Shown: positions 17,938-29,100 of the stretch, one piece after another | How the letters are laid out: the number at the start of each line of letters is the position of its first letter | How positions within the stretch are numbered: the first letter of the stretch is position 1 | IMG/VR virus record: IMGVR_UViG_3300031712_000003 | Coordinates: 1-64,000 of that record | From: a virus | Length of the DNA stretch: 64,000 nt | Strand: one strand, 5' to 3' | The notes under the pieces: model-generated | Told to the model about the DNA's origin: nothing | The model's input: only the letters and a program-made list of their open reading frames with translations | Database searches by the model: none | Translations under genes and position numbers: made by a program

Positions 17938-20124
17938 TCAATTGGCCCCCACAGATAGGGACCCTTGCAAGGGTAGGCCGGTTACCCAGTCAAGGCTTGG
18001 TGATCCTGGCGGCATCATGGGTGTTCCACGTGCAACACCCAAAACTGCCGTAGGACCGCCAAGTTGAACACGAGGAGCAGTCAGCATGATGAGGGTCGAA
18101 GCCGTCAGGTTCATTGCCAGACCGGCTGTAATTGCAACCGCTCCTAGCCCGGCAGTCATCGAGATTGCGCCAGCTCCGGTTGAAAGAGTCACCGCTCCAA
18201 CTCCAGTCGTAACGGAGATTGCCCCTGTCCCAACCGTTACTGAGTATGCACCTGCCGCGCAATTGACAGATACTGCACCCGCGGCAACTGTGGTGGTCTT
18301 GGCTCCCGCAAGGATGTTCTCGATGTGACCCCCCGCAAGGATGGTGCAAAGCTTACCGCCAAGGGCTACTGTCTCTTGGTAGAGGAGAGCGTAGTAGTTC
18401 TGAGTCTTGCCAGAAATAGTCGAGTTCCAACCCCCTACGTTGGCGTTCAGCCCGTTCAGCCCATGAAGATTGATAGTACTCGCCTTGATAGTGTAACTGC
18501 CGTCTACAGTCTTCTGGTAGCTCCCCTTCACTACCTGGAGGTCTGTTCCAGAAACGTGGGTCTCGTTGTTACCTTGGACGTCGATACTGTGGGCGACGTC
18601 ATCAACAGAGTTCGAGCCCCCGCGAAAGATATTCTTAATTGCCCCACGGAAGTTGGTCGTAATGCACTGACCATTTGCATCAGACCCCACATCGAGGAAG
18701 ATCCCGCCCTCACAAGTGAGGTGAATCGAGTACTTCTCTGGCGAGTTAGCACCGATATGGGCCTTGATAGCCCCTTCCAAGTTGGCTTCAACCGAGACGT
18801 TCTTCGATGAGTAGTTCTCATTGGAGGATGCAGGGATATTGACGAACAACTTCCCTTGCTTGGACACAGAAACTGCGAACGGATTCCTTGAAGCGGCTCT
18901 CGGGGGAGAGATCTTGAGGAGGTAGGCCGCCGCCATGGTCATAGCCTCGTCCACCGTTGTACTGGGCGGGCGTAGACACTCTTCCATCGAAAACCCAGAG
19001 GGTGCCCCACTCTGGTCGAAGGACTCGAATATCTTAGGTTTCAGGACCTTGCCGTACTGACGTTGCCCAAGCGTCGAGAATGGATCATTCCCGACTAGGG
19101 TACCCAGAACGTACTCTATGTATGCTCGCGGGCGGTCAACACTGAAACCATCGATCTCTTCGAGTACCTCCTGAGTCAGATCGGTATCGTGATGAATCTC
19201 TACCCTGCGCTCGGTAAATGCCCTTAGAGATCCACCATTTAGAGGATCTTCAAAGTTTGTGGCCGCATTCCCTGAAGCATAGAACACCTGGCGCCCATTT
19301 GAATAAGTCAGAGCCGGGAACTCGGTCTCGTCATTGATTCGGTCGAGAGCCTTGTTGGTAGTCGGGTCAATGAATGTCGAGGAGCCTACCCCTGCCTTGG
19401 CCAGGTCATCACGCCCGAAGTATCGAGTATCTTGGCCCCTAACCACATTGGTGAAGGCTCCCTTGGAGTCCTTCTCGAAGATCTCCAAGGGCAAGTTCAT
19501 TGCCCCTCGCCGGACTGCTCCCGAGAAGACGTAGGCAGCCGAGTCAGACTCCACACGGTGAAGAGCTTGACTCACGAGGGTACGATCAACATCCCTCAGT
19601 TCTATGAAGTCTCCGCCACGGTTGATGAACCTAACATCCTGAGACAACTGCATCTCAGACCCATCCGCGGACATCCCCACGATATCCCCAGAGCGCCCCT
19701 TGATGCGCTTGTATCTGACCGTAGGTCCGTAGACCTTGGCAACGTCGGACTCATCCCCAGGATCGATCTCACCTGGAGGGACCGGTGCAAATGGATCAAA
19801 CTTCAGCCCAAGCTTATTCCCTATCGGTAGGTAGCCAAGGATGACTGCCTCGTAAACCTGTTTGCTGCGCCGTCGGTACCCGAGGATGACCATTGCCCCG
19901 ATTTCGGGGATACCGCCAAGAAAACTACGAGGTCCCGCCAGAGGTTGAATCAGGTCCAACTCATAGCGATTCCCAGATCCCGTGATGATCTTCACATCAG
20001 CTTTGAAGTTTAGCTCATCAACTCGTGTGATAATCCCCACCTTCAGAGTACCAAAGGGGTTATCATTGCTAGCGAAGTCGCTATTCGGGACCTTGCCGTA
20101 TGGAATATTTGGACCGTTGTGCAT
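17938..20124 (-). CDS. Baseplate central spike protein (gp5/gpV-like OB fold with beta-helix)
   Basis: A 728-residue protein. Residues about 25-105 match the OB-fold of gp5/VgrG-type spikes: GTLKVGIITRVDELNFKADV, then IPEIGAMVILGYRR and EAVILGYLPIG. The C-terminus from about 598 to 669 is a run of nine-residue repeats (GAxSVTxGx), as expected for a triple-stranded beta-helix needle, followed by a Pro-rich tip. No lysozyme domain like that of T4 gp5 is inserted; a hydrolase domain is found two genes upstream instead. The gene follows the hub gene after two bases. The protein probably forms the trimeric membrane-puncturing device under the tube. Confidence 0.88.
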   Translation of the reverse strand: MHNGPNIPYGKVPNSDFASNDNPFGTLKVGIITRVDELNFKADVKIITGSGNRYELDLIQPLAGPRSFLGGIPEIGAMVILGYRRRSKQVYEAVILGYLPIGNKLGLKFDPFAPVPPGEIDPGDESDVAKVYGPTVRYKRIKGRSGDIVGMSADGSEMQLSQDVRFINRGGDFIELRDVDRTLVSQALHRVESDSAAYVFSGAVRRGAMNLPLEIFEKDSKGAFTNVVRGQDTRYFGRDDLAKAGVGSSTFIDPTTNKALDRINDETEFPALTYSNGRQVFYASGNAATNFEDPLNGGSLRAFTERRVEIHHDTDLTQEVLEEIDGFSVDRPRAYIEYVLGTLVGNDPFSTLGQRQYGKVLKPKIFESFDQSGAPSGFSMEECLRPPSTTVDEAMTMAAAYLLKISPPRAASRNPFAVSVSKQGKLFVNIPASSNENYSSKNVSVEANLEGAIKAHIGANSPEKYSIHLTCEGGIFLDVGSDANGQCITTNFRGAIKNIFRGGSNSVDDVAHSIDVQGNNETHVSGTDLQVVKGSYQKTVDGSYTIKASTINLHGLNGLNANVGGWNSTISGKTQNYYALLYQETVALGGKLCTILAGGHIENILAGAKTTTVAAGAVSVNCAAGAYSVTVGTGAISVTTGVGAVTLSTGAGAISMTAGLGAVAITAGLAMNLTASTLIMLTAPRVQLGGPTAVLGVARGTPMMPPGSPSLDWVTGLPLQGSLSVGAN
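18118..18333 (-). repeat. 27-base coding repeats of the spike beta-helix
   Basis: Eight degenerate 27-base units encode nonapeptides such as GAISVTTGV, GAVTLSTGA and GAISMTAGL (residues about 598-669 of the spike). They are protein-level repeats, not a CRISPR or intergenic array. Confidence 0.8.
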
Positions 20125-20126
20125 GG

Positions 20127-23100
20127 TTACCCGAGCTGATCTAGTTGAGCCTGCAGGTTAGCTATCGCCTGTGGACTACCGTTGTCTGACTTTAGGTTGG
20201 CAATCTCCTGAGCTAGTTGAGCCCTCTTCTGACTCTTTTGCAGGTTAGATCCAAAACTTGAGAATGCTTGACTCAAGTCACTCCTAGAGGACACCGCTTG
20301 TTGAGCGGTAGCTACAGGATCACCAAGAGCCGCTCGATTAGAGGAGGAGAACGGTGGTGCAAAGTTACCAAACTCTTGATCTTGTGCAGAGGTGGTGAAC
20401 AGGTCTGGTTGCTTTCGAATGTCAGGTTCCAACCCTGAGGGGTCCCCTCGAAGGGCATTCTCAAGTTGCTGATGGGGTGCATCCAACGCTTTGTAGAGAG
20501 TAGCTAAGTACTGCTCCACCCTCTGAATCACGTCACTGGACTTACCCACCGGAGCCAGTGGTTGGGTAAGGTCCTCATCAGACAGAAGAGAGAATGACGT
20601 TGTAGCCCCAGTGACAGTACTGCCTTGAAGTGACTCTCCCGCCGCAGAAGACGATGCAGTGATGGCGCTGACTTGGTAACCAACATTGATGAAAGCCAGA
20701 TCGTCACTGCCGGATTGACAGCTACATCGAGCATCACCAGGGACTAGGTCGGCTCGAATAGTCATCTCAGCCAGAGTCAGAGCGCGAGAGAGTGTCGAAG
20801 CCTCCACACTCGTTGGAACCCCCTTATCCTCTGGTGACCCAAGAGGAGCTACATCGACGAAGTTGTTTGCCGTCGATACAAATTGTGGCTTCTTGATCCC
20901 ATCCTCTCCGGTGATTAAAGCGGCCGCCGTTTGAACATCATCGGGAGTGAGCCTAGCCACTGTATCAGCTGGGTTGGCATAGGAGGTAGTGAACGCCGTG
21001 ATCCCTTGGGACTGGGCATTGAGGGTTGACAGGAGATCTCCAGCAAGCGCCAGCTGGACCCCAACTTGAACAGAGGTGTTGGTACCACCTGGGTTGTAGA
21101 CCAAAGACCCGTCACGCATGGACACCCCGCGCCCATACCGGAAGTGACCAATTACCTCGAACCCTCGCTCATCAGATACAGGACGAACCATAGTGTTGGG
21201 GTTGTTGAGTTTGATGTCGCTATTTGTGAAAGTTGAGTTTGACGCTGAGCCATCCTTCGTAACTGCAATATTCTTGGAGGGCATCAAAGCGAACTGAGTA
21301 ACAGACTTGTCTACATCATGGGCATATACGTAAACCCCAGCAGAATTAAGTCCGTATGAGTACCTATTGTGGGAGTACTTATTCTGAAGGTTCACGAAGT
21401 TATCCGGGTCTAACCGAACCCGGTCGACTTCCTCTTGAACAGCTTGTCGCTGCTTAACTTTGGCCTTGTTGTCCTTACTTACGACAGTGTTAGTTCCAGG
21501 CTTCTTCTGGCCAGCAATCGAATCGTAAGCAGATCTAGGGTCGTAGGGTCTTGAGTAGACCATCACTACGTTTGGGTACCCTACAACCTTACCCGTCTTC
21601 GGGTGGCGAAGAATCAAGGGCTGGTATGGATCCATGGTTGCTGGGTCATCAGGGTCTACATTGATAGGCGGTAGCGTAGCAGCGTCCCCAAGATCCAACT
21701 TGAATGAGGTCTGCGCCAACTGACGAGTAGTGAGGGGAGCTGGGTTAGTATCAGTCTGAGTCGTGACCACCTTCGAGTTTTGGTTGGATGGGGACTTAGC
21801 CTTGAAAGCTCCGGTGTTCAATGTAGCTATGCCCTTGGGGGCAATGAACTTTTGCCTACGCGCGGTAAGGGATAGTTGGGTTGTAGTCCTCCCACCGAAC
21901 TGAATATTGTGGTTTATACCCCTGATGTACCAAGTCTCATCTAGCGGAGCCACATAAACTGGGAAACCAAGGCGCAACTCAGGGCGATGAGGGATCGTGA
22001 TAGTAGCTTGATTTCGTTTACAATTGATCCGGTCAAGGATGTCCAGCCCGTGGTAGAACATCCTCATCGTATCACCCATGAATTCAGATGGGTATGTGTG
22101 TGACCTCCAACCGTACTTCCTCAAAAGATGGTAGTCGGTGACACTTGTGAAAGGAGAGACTTCAGCCCCGAACCCGTAATCGACGTTACCCCCAAAGTTA
22201 CCCTCAATAGTCAGCTGAGTGACAACCTCAGACTCGGAGTCAGTGAAGTCCCAGTCTAGGATGTCAATGTCCTGAATCCAAGAGATTGGCTTATTGGATA
22301 TGATATCTAGGTTGAAAAACGGTGGCTTGAATACGATATCCCCAGTAACATCCATGTAGAATTCAAATCCTACAGCCTCTTTACAAGCATTAGCGATTTC
22401 GAGCTTGGTCTGGTACTCCGATTGCCAGAAGTTAACCTCACCCGCTTGAGGGAACTGAGTTCGGAAGGCGGTTACCCCTGGGTCAGATGGGTCGAAGATC
22501 AACTGGGCTGCTGCTGATCCACCATTGGCGTTCCTAAATGCATTGGCTATCGTTTGCTGCCCTGGAGTTGCTTTCCCAGACTTGTAGGCATGAGCTATCG
22601 AGTCACCTCGAATAGCAATCCCATTGACCCCATATAGTAGTAGGTTAGAGCGGATCTTAGTGAACCGACTCTCCCAGTACTGCATGATGTCCCCCATAGC
22701 TGTCCGAAATGTCTCCTTCTGAGACTGCTCTTTGATCAAGCTTGTGAGGGATCCAGTAGCCACAATGGCATCACCGAAAGCCATATTTGAGAGTGAGAAG
22801 ATCGTATCGTAGACGTTGGTTCCATACAGCGTGTTACCGAAGATGGAGCGTCCGAGCTGAGGATTAGCCCCGGTGAACGCGGGGTTGATGTTCATCCTGC
22901 AGAGTTCCCACCACTTCAGAATATCCGCGCACTGAATAGTTACGGTATGCTCTCCGCCGGAGAAACTACTTCCAACTTCAGTGACAATACCCCAGAATAG
23001 AGGGTAGTACTGAGGGAGCCCTTCAAGTGTGTAGTAACCCTTGGAGTAGATCTCAACCTCCATCATCGTAGTGATGACAGGGTTACCGTTGAAGTAGAAG

Positions 23101-23336
23101 TCGTCTATTGTATGTCGAGGGACACTCAAACTGATGCTAGCGCTACCAGGGACGCTATCGATGTCCAAGTTAACTTGAATGCTTGTGATGTATTTGCCTA
23201 GATCAAACTTCCTCTTGCAGCTCGGGCAGCCTATGAGGTCAGTCTCCCCGTTGATAAACACCATGGCGTCGGGCGCGATAGCTATCGTCGGCCTCACGTT
23301 TGGTTGATAGTTACCTTGAAATGGTCCGCGAGGCAT
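20127..23336 (-). CDS. Baseplate hub protein (gpD/gp27/XkdQ-like)
   Basis: A 1069-residue protein. The first 450 residues carry the hub pattern: SIQVNLDIDSVPGSASISLS, then PLFWGIVTEVGSSFSGGEHT and VTIQCADILKWWEL, typical of late-control-D/XkdQ hubs that form the ring between tube and spike. A CPSC motif near residue 40 is unusual. The region after about 500 is disordered or mixed and ends in a coiled coil (KSQKRAQLAQEIANLKSD), making this copy two to three times the usual length. I chose the ATG at 23336 (AAGGG eight bases upstream) rather than a TTG two codons earlier. Confidence 0.85.
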   Translation of the reverse strand: MPRGPFQGNYQPNVRPTIAIAPDAMVFINGETDLIGCPSCKRKFDLGKYITSIQVNLDIDSVPGSASISLSVPRHTIDDFYFNGNPVITTMMEVEIYSKGYYTLEGLPQYYPLFWGIVTEVGSSFSGGEHTVTIQCADILKWWELCRMNINPAFTGANPQLGRSIFGNTLYGTNVYDTIFSLSNMAFGDAIVATGSLTSLIKEQSQKETFRTAMGDIMQYWESRFTKIRSNLLLYGVNGIAIRGDSIAHAYKSGKATPGQQTIANAFRNANGGSAAAQLIFDPSDPGVTAFRTQFPQAGEVNFWQSEYQTKLEIANACKEAVGFEFYMDVTGDIVFKPPFFNLDIISNKPISWIQDIDILDWDFTDSESEVVTQLTIEGNFGGNVDYGFGAEVSPFTSVTDYHLLRKYGWRSHTYPSEFMGDTMRMFYHGLDILDRINCKRNQATITIPHRPELRLGFPVYVAPLDETWYIRGINHNIQFGGRTTTQLSLTARRQKFIAPKGIATLNTGAFKAKSPSNQNSKVVTTQTDTNPAPLTTRQLAQTSFKLDLGDAATLPPINVDPDDPATMDPYQPLILRHPKTGKVVGYPNVVMVYSRPYDPRSAYDSIAGQKKPGTNTVVSKDNKAKVKQRQAVQEEVDRVRLDPDNFVNLQNKYSHNRYSYGLNSAGVYVYAHDVDKSVTQFALMPSKNIAVTKDGSASNSTFTNSDIKLNNPNTMVRPVSDERGFEVIGHFRYGRGVSMRDGSLVYNPGGTNTSVQVGVQLALAGDLLSTLNAQSQGITAFTTSYANPADTVARLTPDDVQTAAALITGEDGIKKPQFVSTANNFVDVAPLGSPEDKGVPTSVEASTLSRALTLAEMTIRADLVPGDARCSCQSGSDDLAFINVGYQVSAITASSSAAGESLQGSTVTGATTSFSLLSDEDLTQPLAPVGKSSDVIQRVEQYLATLYKALDAPHQQLENALRGDPSGLEPDIRKQPDLFTTSAQDQEFGNFAPPFSSSNRAALGDPVATAQQAVSSRSDLSQAFSSFGSNLQKSQKRAQLAQEIANLKSDNGSPQAIANLQAQLDQLG

Positions 23337-23338
23337 AA

Positions 23339-25354
23339 TCAAGCCCTTCTCAACCCAGGTGGGAGAGCTACATCGCCACCACCTAGATTAGACACCAATT
23401 GAGAGTTCGTAACGGTAGGAGCACCAAAACCTCCAGTAAACATAGCCTGGACGTTGTAGTCGTATTCAGTCGGACTATCCAAAAGGAATGTAGCCCTCAC
23501 GGTGAACTCGATGTTGTACTCCAAGGAGTATGGAGTGGTATCAGCTTCGGTGATATTGAAGCTGTCGAATGACCCAATATACAAGGTGTTGTCGTAGTAA
23601 ATGTAGATTGACCCTAGAAGTGACAGCCTCGACAACAGGTTGTTCTTCATGGTGTCAGCCAACGTATTGACGTATAACCCACCATTGTTGCGGTAGAGCA
23701 GGTACAAGCTCATGAAGTTCTGATAGCTAGCTGAGTACTGACGAGCCACTCGTGTCAACCCAGGACCTCCTCCGAGATTGTTGGCATCATCGCTAGGTAG
23801 GGTGTCAATAGCAAAGAAGGCTGCAAGCTTACCCGAGAGACTGAGCTTATCCTGCTGCTCACCCCAATGCTCAATGACAGGACCCTCTCGAGTGAAGTTA
23901 CCATCGGAGATAACTTTCTCTGAGCTGATCTTGATACTCGTTGGGTTGACCAAGAGGCGTAGAGGTGGGGTTGTCCTCATCCGATCAAGAGCCAGCGCGG
24001 TCATGGCTATCTCAGCTCTTTGGGCGTTCTGGTACTGCTTGCCGAGTTCCGTCTTGTTCAAATCGATCTTGTCGGCAGTCTTGTCGTCCTGCTTTCGAGC
24101 CGCGCTCGCGTTAGGCGAACCGTTGGTACCCCAATCACCATTCGACCCATCTTGAGGTTGGACTACCTGGGCAAGCAACGGACAGCTGGCATCGTAGGGC
24201 GAGTCAGCCGTGAACCTATTGCGTCTACTCTTCTGGTATCCAGCCCGAGATTGATACTGGCTGCCAGTTTCCTTGAAAGCACAACAACTTGGTGCTTGGC
24301 TTGGTAAGTCTGAGCCCTTGTCCAACTGCAAACCAGATCCAGCCATACCATTTGCTACCAAACCAACCCGATATCGAACCCCTTGGTAGTAGGAAGCCGA
24401 AGACTCCTCATAGTACGAAGTCTGAGCCAACGAAGTGGTATAACCGAGCACATCTCCACTTTGTGCAGAGGTCATAACGTTTGGATTGCCTCCGGTAACT
24501 CGAGAGATAAATGCCTTAGCCCCAGTACCTGAGTCAGGGTATGTTGTGAAGTAGCGTTGACCAGCATAGGTGTTGGCTGAGAAAGACTGCCCAGAAGTAT
24601 GAGGTGTCTTCGAACTACCTATCCCACCAAAGTTATTGTTTGGTACGTTACCCCCAGTTTCATGGAGAGCCTGAGCTGTATACATCTGGAGTTCAGTGTT
24701 AGTAGGGTCTCTCCCATACAAGTCACGGTAGGCATTACCCAAAGTCCCCCACAACTGAGGAATGCTGTATCGTGAGTAGTTTGCTGGTCCCTGATTTGGT
24801 CCAACAGTGGTACTAGGACCATTTGGAATATTGGTAGCAGTCCCAGATCCTTGTTGTAGCCTATATCCTGTAGCTGTGACTATCCCACCAGGAGCATTCC
24901 CCGTCGGACCTAAGGCCCCCAGGGATTGTGAAGACGGGCCACTGAAGTCAATGGGTTGATTTGGATACCCCTCAGTCGCCCCTATCGAAGCTGATCTGTC
25001 CAGTACTCGTCCGGTGATGTTTGAAGTCGGGGGTATGAGTCCAACTACGAACAACTTAGGATTTGACTTGGTCTGCGAAATAGGGATGAAGTTGGTGTTG
25101 AGGTCATTGTCTAGCTCTAGGGAGGAGTGGAACCCCAAGAGCTGGTAGAACATCGGCCCGTAGTAGTCAGCCGCTTGCTCTATCTGGTTGATGACCCGAT
25201 TTGACCCTCCCTTTAGTTGAGGCGGAAGTGGATTGGCAATCGAGTTTCCAGTACTAATTGGAGCAAAGGTCTTCCCTTGTGCACTTGTAGGATCATTTGG
25301 GGTTGACCCCCAAAAGTCCAAGTAGCCCTGTGGATTTGGTTCGTTGCCTGCCAT
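23339..25354 (-). CDS. Baseplate protein with embedded peptidoglycan hydrolase domain
   Basis: A 671-residue protein with two recognisable parts. Residues about 192-340 look like a glucosaminidase/lysozyme-like hydrolase: TELQMYTAQALHETGGN with the likely catalytic Glu at about 232, then NNNFGGIGSSK, YFTTYPDSGTGAKAFISRV and YYQGVRYRVG. The C-terminal part resembles XkdP/LysM-linked baseplate proteins (RLLVNPTSIKISSEK, EHWGEQQDKLSLSG, YLLYRNNGGLY, YIGSFDSFNI) and is paralogous to the next upstream gene. The enzyme likely opens the cell wall as the tube passes. A CPLLAQ and SCCAF cysteine region lies between. Start taken at the ATG at 25354, not the TTG at 25366. Confidence 0.8.
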   Translation of the reverse strand: MAGNEPNPQGYLDFWGSTPNDPTSAQGKTFAPISTGNSIANPLPPQLKGGSNRVINQIEQAADYYGPMFYQLLGFHSSLELDNDLNTNFIPISQTKSNPKLFVVGLIPPTSNITGRVLDRSASIGATEGYPNQPIDFSGPSSQSLGALGPTGNAPGGIVTATGYRLQQGSGTATNIPNGPSTTVGPNQGPANYSRYSIPQLWGTLGNAYRDLYGRDPTNTELQMYTAQALHETGGNVPNNNFGGIGSSKTPHTSGQSFSANTYAGQRYFTTYPDSGTGAKAFISRVTGGNPNVMTSAQSGDVLGYTTSLAQTSYYEESSASYYQGVRYRVGLVANGMAGSGLQLDKGSDLPSQAPSCCAFKETGSQYQSRAGYQKSRRNRFTADSPYDASCPLLAQVVQPQDGSNGDWGTNGSPNASAARKQDDKTADKIDLNKTELGKQYQNAQRAEIAMTALALDRMRTTPPLRLLVNPTSIKISSEKVISDGNFTREGPVIEHWGEQQDKLSLSGKLAAFFAIDTLPSDDANNLGGGPGLTRVARQYSASYQNFMSLYLLYRNNGGLYVNTLADTMKNNLLSRLSLLGSIYIYYDNTLYIGSFDSFNITEADTTPYSLEYNIEFTVRATFLLDSPTEYDYNVQAMFTGGFGAPTVTNSQLVSNLGGGDVALPPGLRRA

Positions 25355-25362
25355 GATCTCAC

Positions 25363-26100
25363 TCAACCTAAATCAATGACGTCCCCATGAGTTCCAGGGA
25401 CTGCTGGAGTACCACCGGGTGAAGCTACTTTGATTCCACTCGAGGGGTTCAAAGCACCTGAAGTGGAACGATTCTGGGATTGAAAAGCCGCACTTCTGAA
25501 TGGGATCATTCGAGAGTTCTGGGGTATCTGATGAATGATCCTCTCAACCTTGAAGGTCCACGAGAGCCTGAAAGCAAACGGGCTATCGTCAGTCTCTTCA
25601 ACTGAAAAACTACGGAAACTTCCGATATATGTCCCCCGATCATACATCAGAAGTATCCAACCTTGGCGCACGATGGACCCGTCTGGGTGGTACATACTAG
25701 CGTTGTTTCGGTAGAGATCATACAAGTCCCGATAACGGTCCCAAGCAATTGTCCTCTGGCGCAACAAGGATGAAAGCCCAGTGTAGAGGTTGATGAAGGC
25801 ACCGGTTGACTGCTCACAAGAGATCTCGCTCAAGTCATCACCCCAGTGCCATTCTACATAGCCACCACGTGTAGGAGCTCTTTCGACCTTCTTGTTGAAG
25901 GTCTCGTCGAAGCTCGATGGGTTCACATGGGATACGAGGGCATGCGGGAGTAAAGCCTTGTTGACATCGTAGGGACTGGTTACTTGGAAAGCTAGTGGAA
26001 TGAAATGCTTGCGTGTGTCAGCACCATGAACATAGACTGGCTTACCCAACGGTTCGATGGGCGTGAAGTTTGATTGGTTAGCTGAGGAGATGTAAGGCAT
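25363..26100 (-). CDS. Baseplate protein, XkdP-like, paralogue of the hydrolase protein's C-terminus
   Basis: A 245-residue protein with VSHVNPSSFDETFNKK, YVEWHWGDDLSEISCE, RDLYDLYRNNASMY, GTYIGSFRSFSVEETDDSPF and a final FRLSWTFKVERI. The same order of motifs recurs in the next protein's C-terminal half, so the pair arose by duplication. In other contractile phages such proteins join the tape-measure tip to the hub. It starts in a TAATG overlap with the tape-measure stop. No LysM repeat is seen. Confidence 0.78.
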   Translation of the reverse strand: MPYISSANQSNFTPIEPLGKPVYVHGADTRKHFIPLAFQVTSPYDVNKALLPHALVSHVNPSSFDETFNKKVERAPTRGGYVEWHWGDDLSEISCEQSTGAFINLYTGLSSLLRQRTIAWDRYRDLYDLYRNNASMYHPDGSIVRQGWILLMYDRGTYIGSFRSFSVEETDDSPFAFRLSWTFKVERIIHQIPQNSRMIPFRSAAFQSQNRSTSGALNPSSGIKVASPGGTPAVPGTHGDVIDLG

Positions 26101-29100
26101 TAGCTGAACTTCTCCCTACGCTTGTACTCGTGAACTCCCTGAGCAATCTTGCCTTTGAGATAGTTCGCAAGGTCCGCCCCACCAATACCGTCGACGTGAA
26201 GGTGAATGTCCCCAGAGCCTCCCCCACCACCAGCAGGTACGATCCTCTCTCCGCGCCCAATCGAGGTGAGTCCTTCGCCTGGAGCTGGATTGACGTTGGC
26301 TAGCCCACCGTTGATCCCTGTGACGATCCCCCCAGCAGCATTAGGTCCCATGAGGGTGTCTTGACCCTGAATCTTGGCTATTGATTGTTGTTTCTGGAAC
26401 GATTCAGTCATCTCACCAAGACCACCAAACCCCGAGTCTTTCATCTTCTTCAAGGTCTCAGCTGGGTTCTGTGCAGTGTAGAGTGCGTACTCAAACAGAG
26501 CTTGCTGAGCCCCCTTGTAGATCACATCCTGGTACTCACCCTTGAGCTGTACCTTATCGAGCTTAATTCCCTTTACCCTCATCGCCTTCCACAAATCTTG
26601 AAGGCTATTGACTAGGGTATCGCCAGTAAAGTCGATACTATCAAGGACAGCCTCGTTCATCTTCTTCTCGTCAGGCTGGGGTGCTGTTGCCGGACTGAAG
26701 AAGCCTCCACCAGCCGGAGTCTGCGATGTAGAGGCCGCCGGAGTAGAGGTAGGAGCAACAGGAACCGCAGCCCCTCCTGTACCTGGATTCTCGCTCTTGG
26801 CTGCAGCATGCTGTTGAGCGCTGGGTGATCCACCACCACCAGCTTGATCCATCAGCATAGTCCGACCTGTAGCTCCAGTGAACCACAGACCCAACTTGGT
26901 ATAGAGGTCGGCCTCAGCTTTATCACTCAAACCACCAGCAGAAATCGAAGCCCCTACTGAAGACACACTTTTCTTAGCAGACATGATCCTAGCTGCATCA
27001 CTCCCACCAATACCAGACGCTTTAAGAGCCTCTTCTAGATCTTTTTCAAGATTACCTGAGACAGAGTCACCGGTGAAGGCCCCTGCAATGTTAGACTTCA
27101 TCGCCTCTTGTCTGGCCCTGTCATCAGAGTTATTCGAGTGAAGTAGGGAGTCAATGTTCCTGGCGGCTCCAGTTCCAGACAGCTCACCCATGTACTTACC
27201 GACGTCACCCCCAGACCTGCCCCAAGCCCCAACTACCTCAGAGTTCTTTGACCCTAGAGCGCTCTCTCTGATAGCGGACTTCTTACCGAACTTGGTATTG
27301 AAGATATTGGAGATATCCATCAATATGCCGTATATTCGGTTGTACAAGGCATCGAAGATCAGGTCTAGCTTGTCAACCATAGCCTGAGTTCGCTGTCCTT
27401 GCTCCTCACCCATCTTACGCATGGCATCAGCGTCTTTTTCAGCCTGGGACTTATTAGCTTCAGCATTCTTAGCATCGAGGCTCTGCCAAAGTTGGTCCTC
27501 AGAGAGTGACTCAACTTGCTTGGCGACCATGTCCTTCTGTGAATCCAAGTCCTTAACGCCAAGTTTCTGATCAATCTTGCCGTACTTCTTCAGAGTTGAC
27601 AGGAGGAACTCTTGCTCCTGTGTGGTGCCATCAATTGCACCAACCAAGTCGTTCTTCTGCTGTTTGATAGCACGCTCTATTGCTACCTCAGCCTTAGCTT
27701 GCTCCTCACCACCTGCCGCTTGTGAAGCCCATCGCTCCCCTCCAACGCCACCTTTCATAGCTTCCTCGAAGCTACCAATCCCGGACATTGACTTGAGCTG
27801 GGCTTGACGATGCTTGTGAGCGGCGAAGCCACCAACATTTTCGAGAGCCATCGCGGCCCCATAAGTGCCATGCTTTAGCTGCTCTGTGGCCTGATCAAGG
27901 TTCTGGAAGGCCTCCTGCATCGCCCCACCACCTTGGATCTTGCCGCCCTTTTCCAGGTTCTTTAGACTTACGCCCTTAACCTTCTTACCTCTGAGGATCT
28001 CTGCAGCGTCATCGGCACCCAAACCCGAAGCATTACTAATCTGCTTTACAAGATCGTCTTTCTGCTCCTTTACGCTCTTCTTGAGGACATCTATGCCCTT
28101 CGAGCCACCCATGAGTACAGCCTTCAAGCGATCTTGGACTGAGGTCCCTTTGAAGCCCTTGGCAAACTCGGTCAGGAACTTTTGAGCTGTCCGAGGGCTC
28201 ATCACCTTCCCTAACTGACCAAGCATCTTAGTAGTCTCTCCGAGCCTAACCCCATAGAGGGCTAGATCTGAGGAGACCCCACGAAGCATTGCAAAAAACT
28301 TGTTCTGAGCAATGCCTGAATCCTCTGCGGATCGACCTATCAGATCGAACTCCTTAGCCAGGTCGCTGAGACCTGAGCCCATTTGCTGCATCATCTCAGC
28401 TTGCATCTGGGCAATCTCGTCAACTGTAACACCGAACAATCGTGAGTAAACGATAGACTGCTTGGAGATATCCGTGTACTTATCGAAGCTGACGGTCAAC
28501 TTCTCCAAAGTGATACCCTCTCGCTCGAGGGTGTTGATCACCTGCTGGTGGTCCTTGGCTGTAGTCCCCATGTCGAGGTTCATCTTCAAGTCAGTGGTCT
28601 CGTCCCGTAACCGACGTAGTGACTTGTCGAGGTGCCCCATTCCAGCCTCCACGTTTCTCCCGCTGGCGGCATAAGTATCCCACGTGGATCCTCCCTCTAG
28701 TACCGTACGATTCATCTCCTTGACTGCAGCATCGGCATCGAGGAATAGCTTAACCAAAGCGAATAGTGAGCTACCTACTAAGCTAAGCATGGGTGCAAGT
28801 TTGCTTATAGTCCCAAGAAGAGGACCAACGCCCTTCATTGCCCCACCGAGGCCCTTGAGCGCAGCTCCCATCCCGCCACCCATGTCTTTGCCCTTGGCAG
28901 AGATACTAGCCCCGTGGGACATAGAGACCTTGGCTAACCCCTTGAGGAGTCCACCACCCATCTTCGTTCCAGCCTTGGCGAGTCCGAAGATGTCCTTGCT
29001 CGACATGGCGCCAACAGCTTCCTTGAACCCCTCAGCAAGCTCAGCGCCTGTCTTGTGAGACTTAATCCCACTAATGAACTCTTTGGCAGCATTGGCTTGC

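Noticed and set aside
18118-18333. Short regular repeats as a CRISPR array
   Set aside because: The 27-base period encodes nonapeptides in frame inside the spike gene and there are no spacers.
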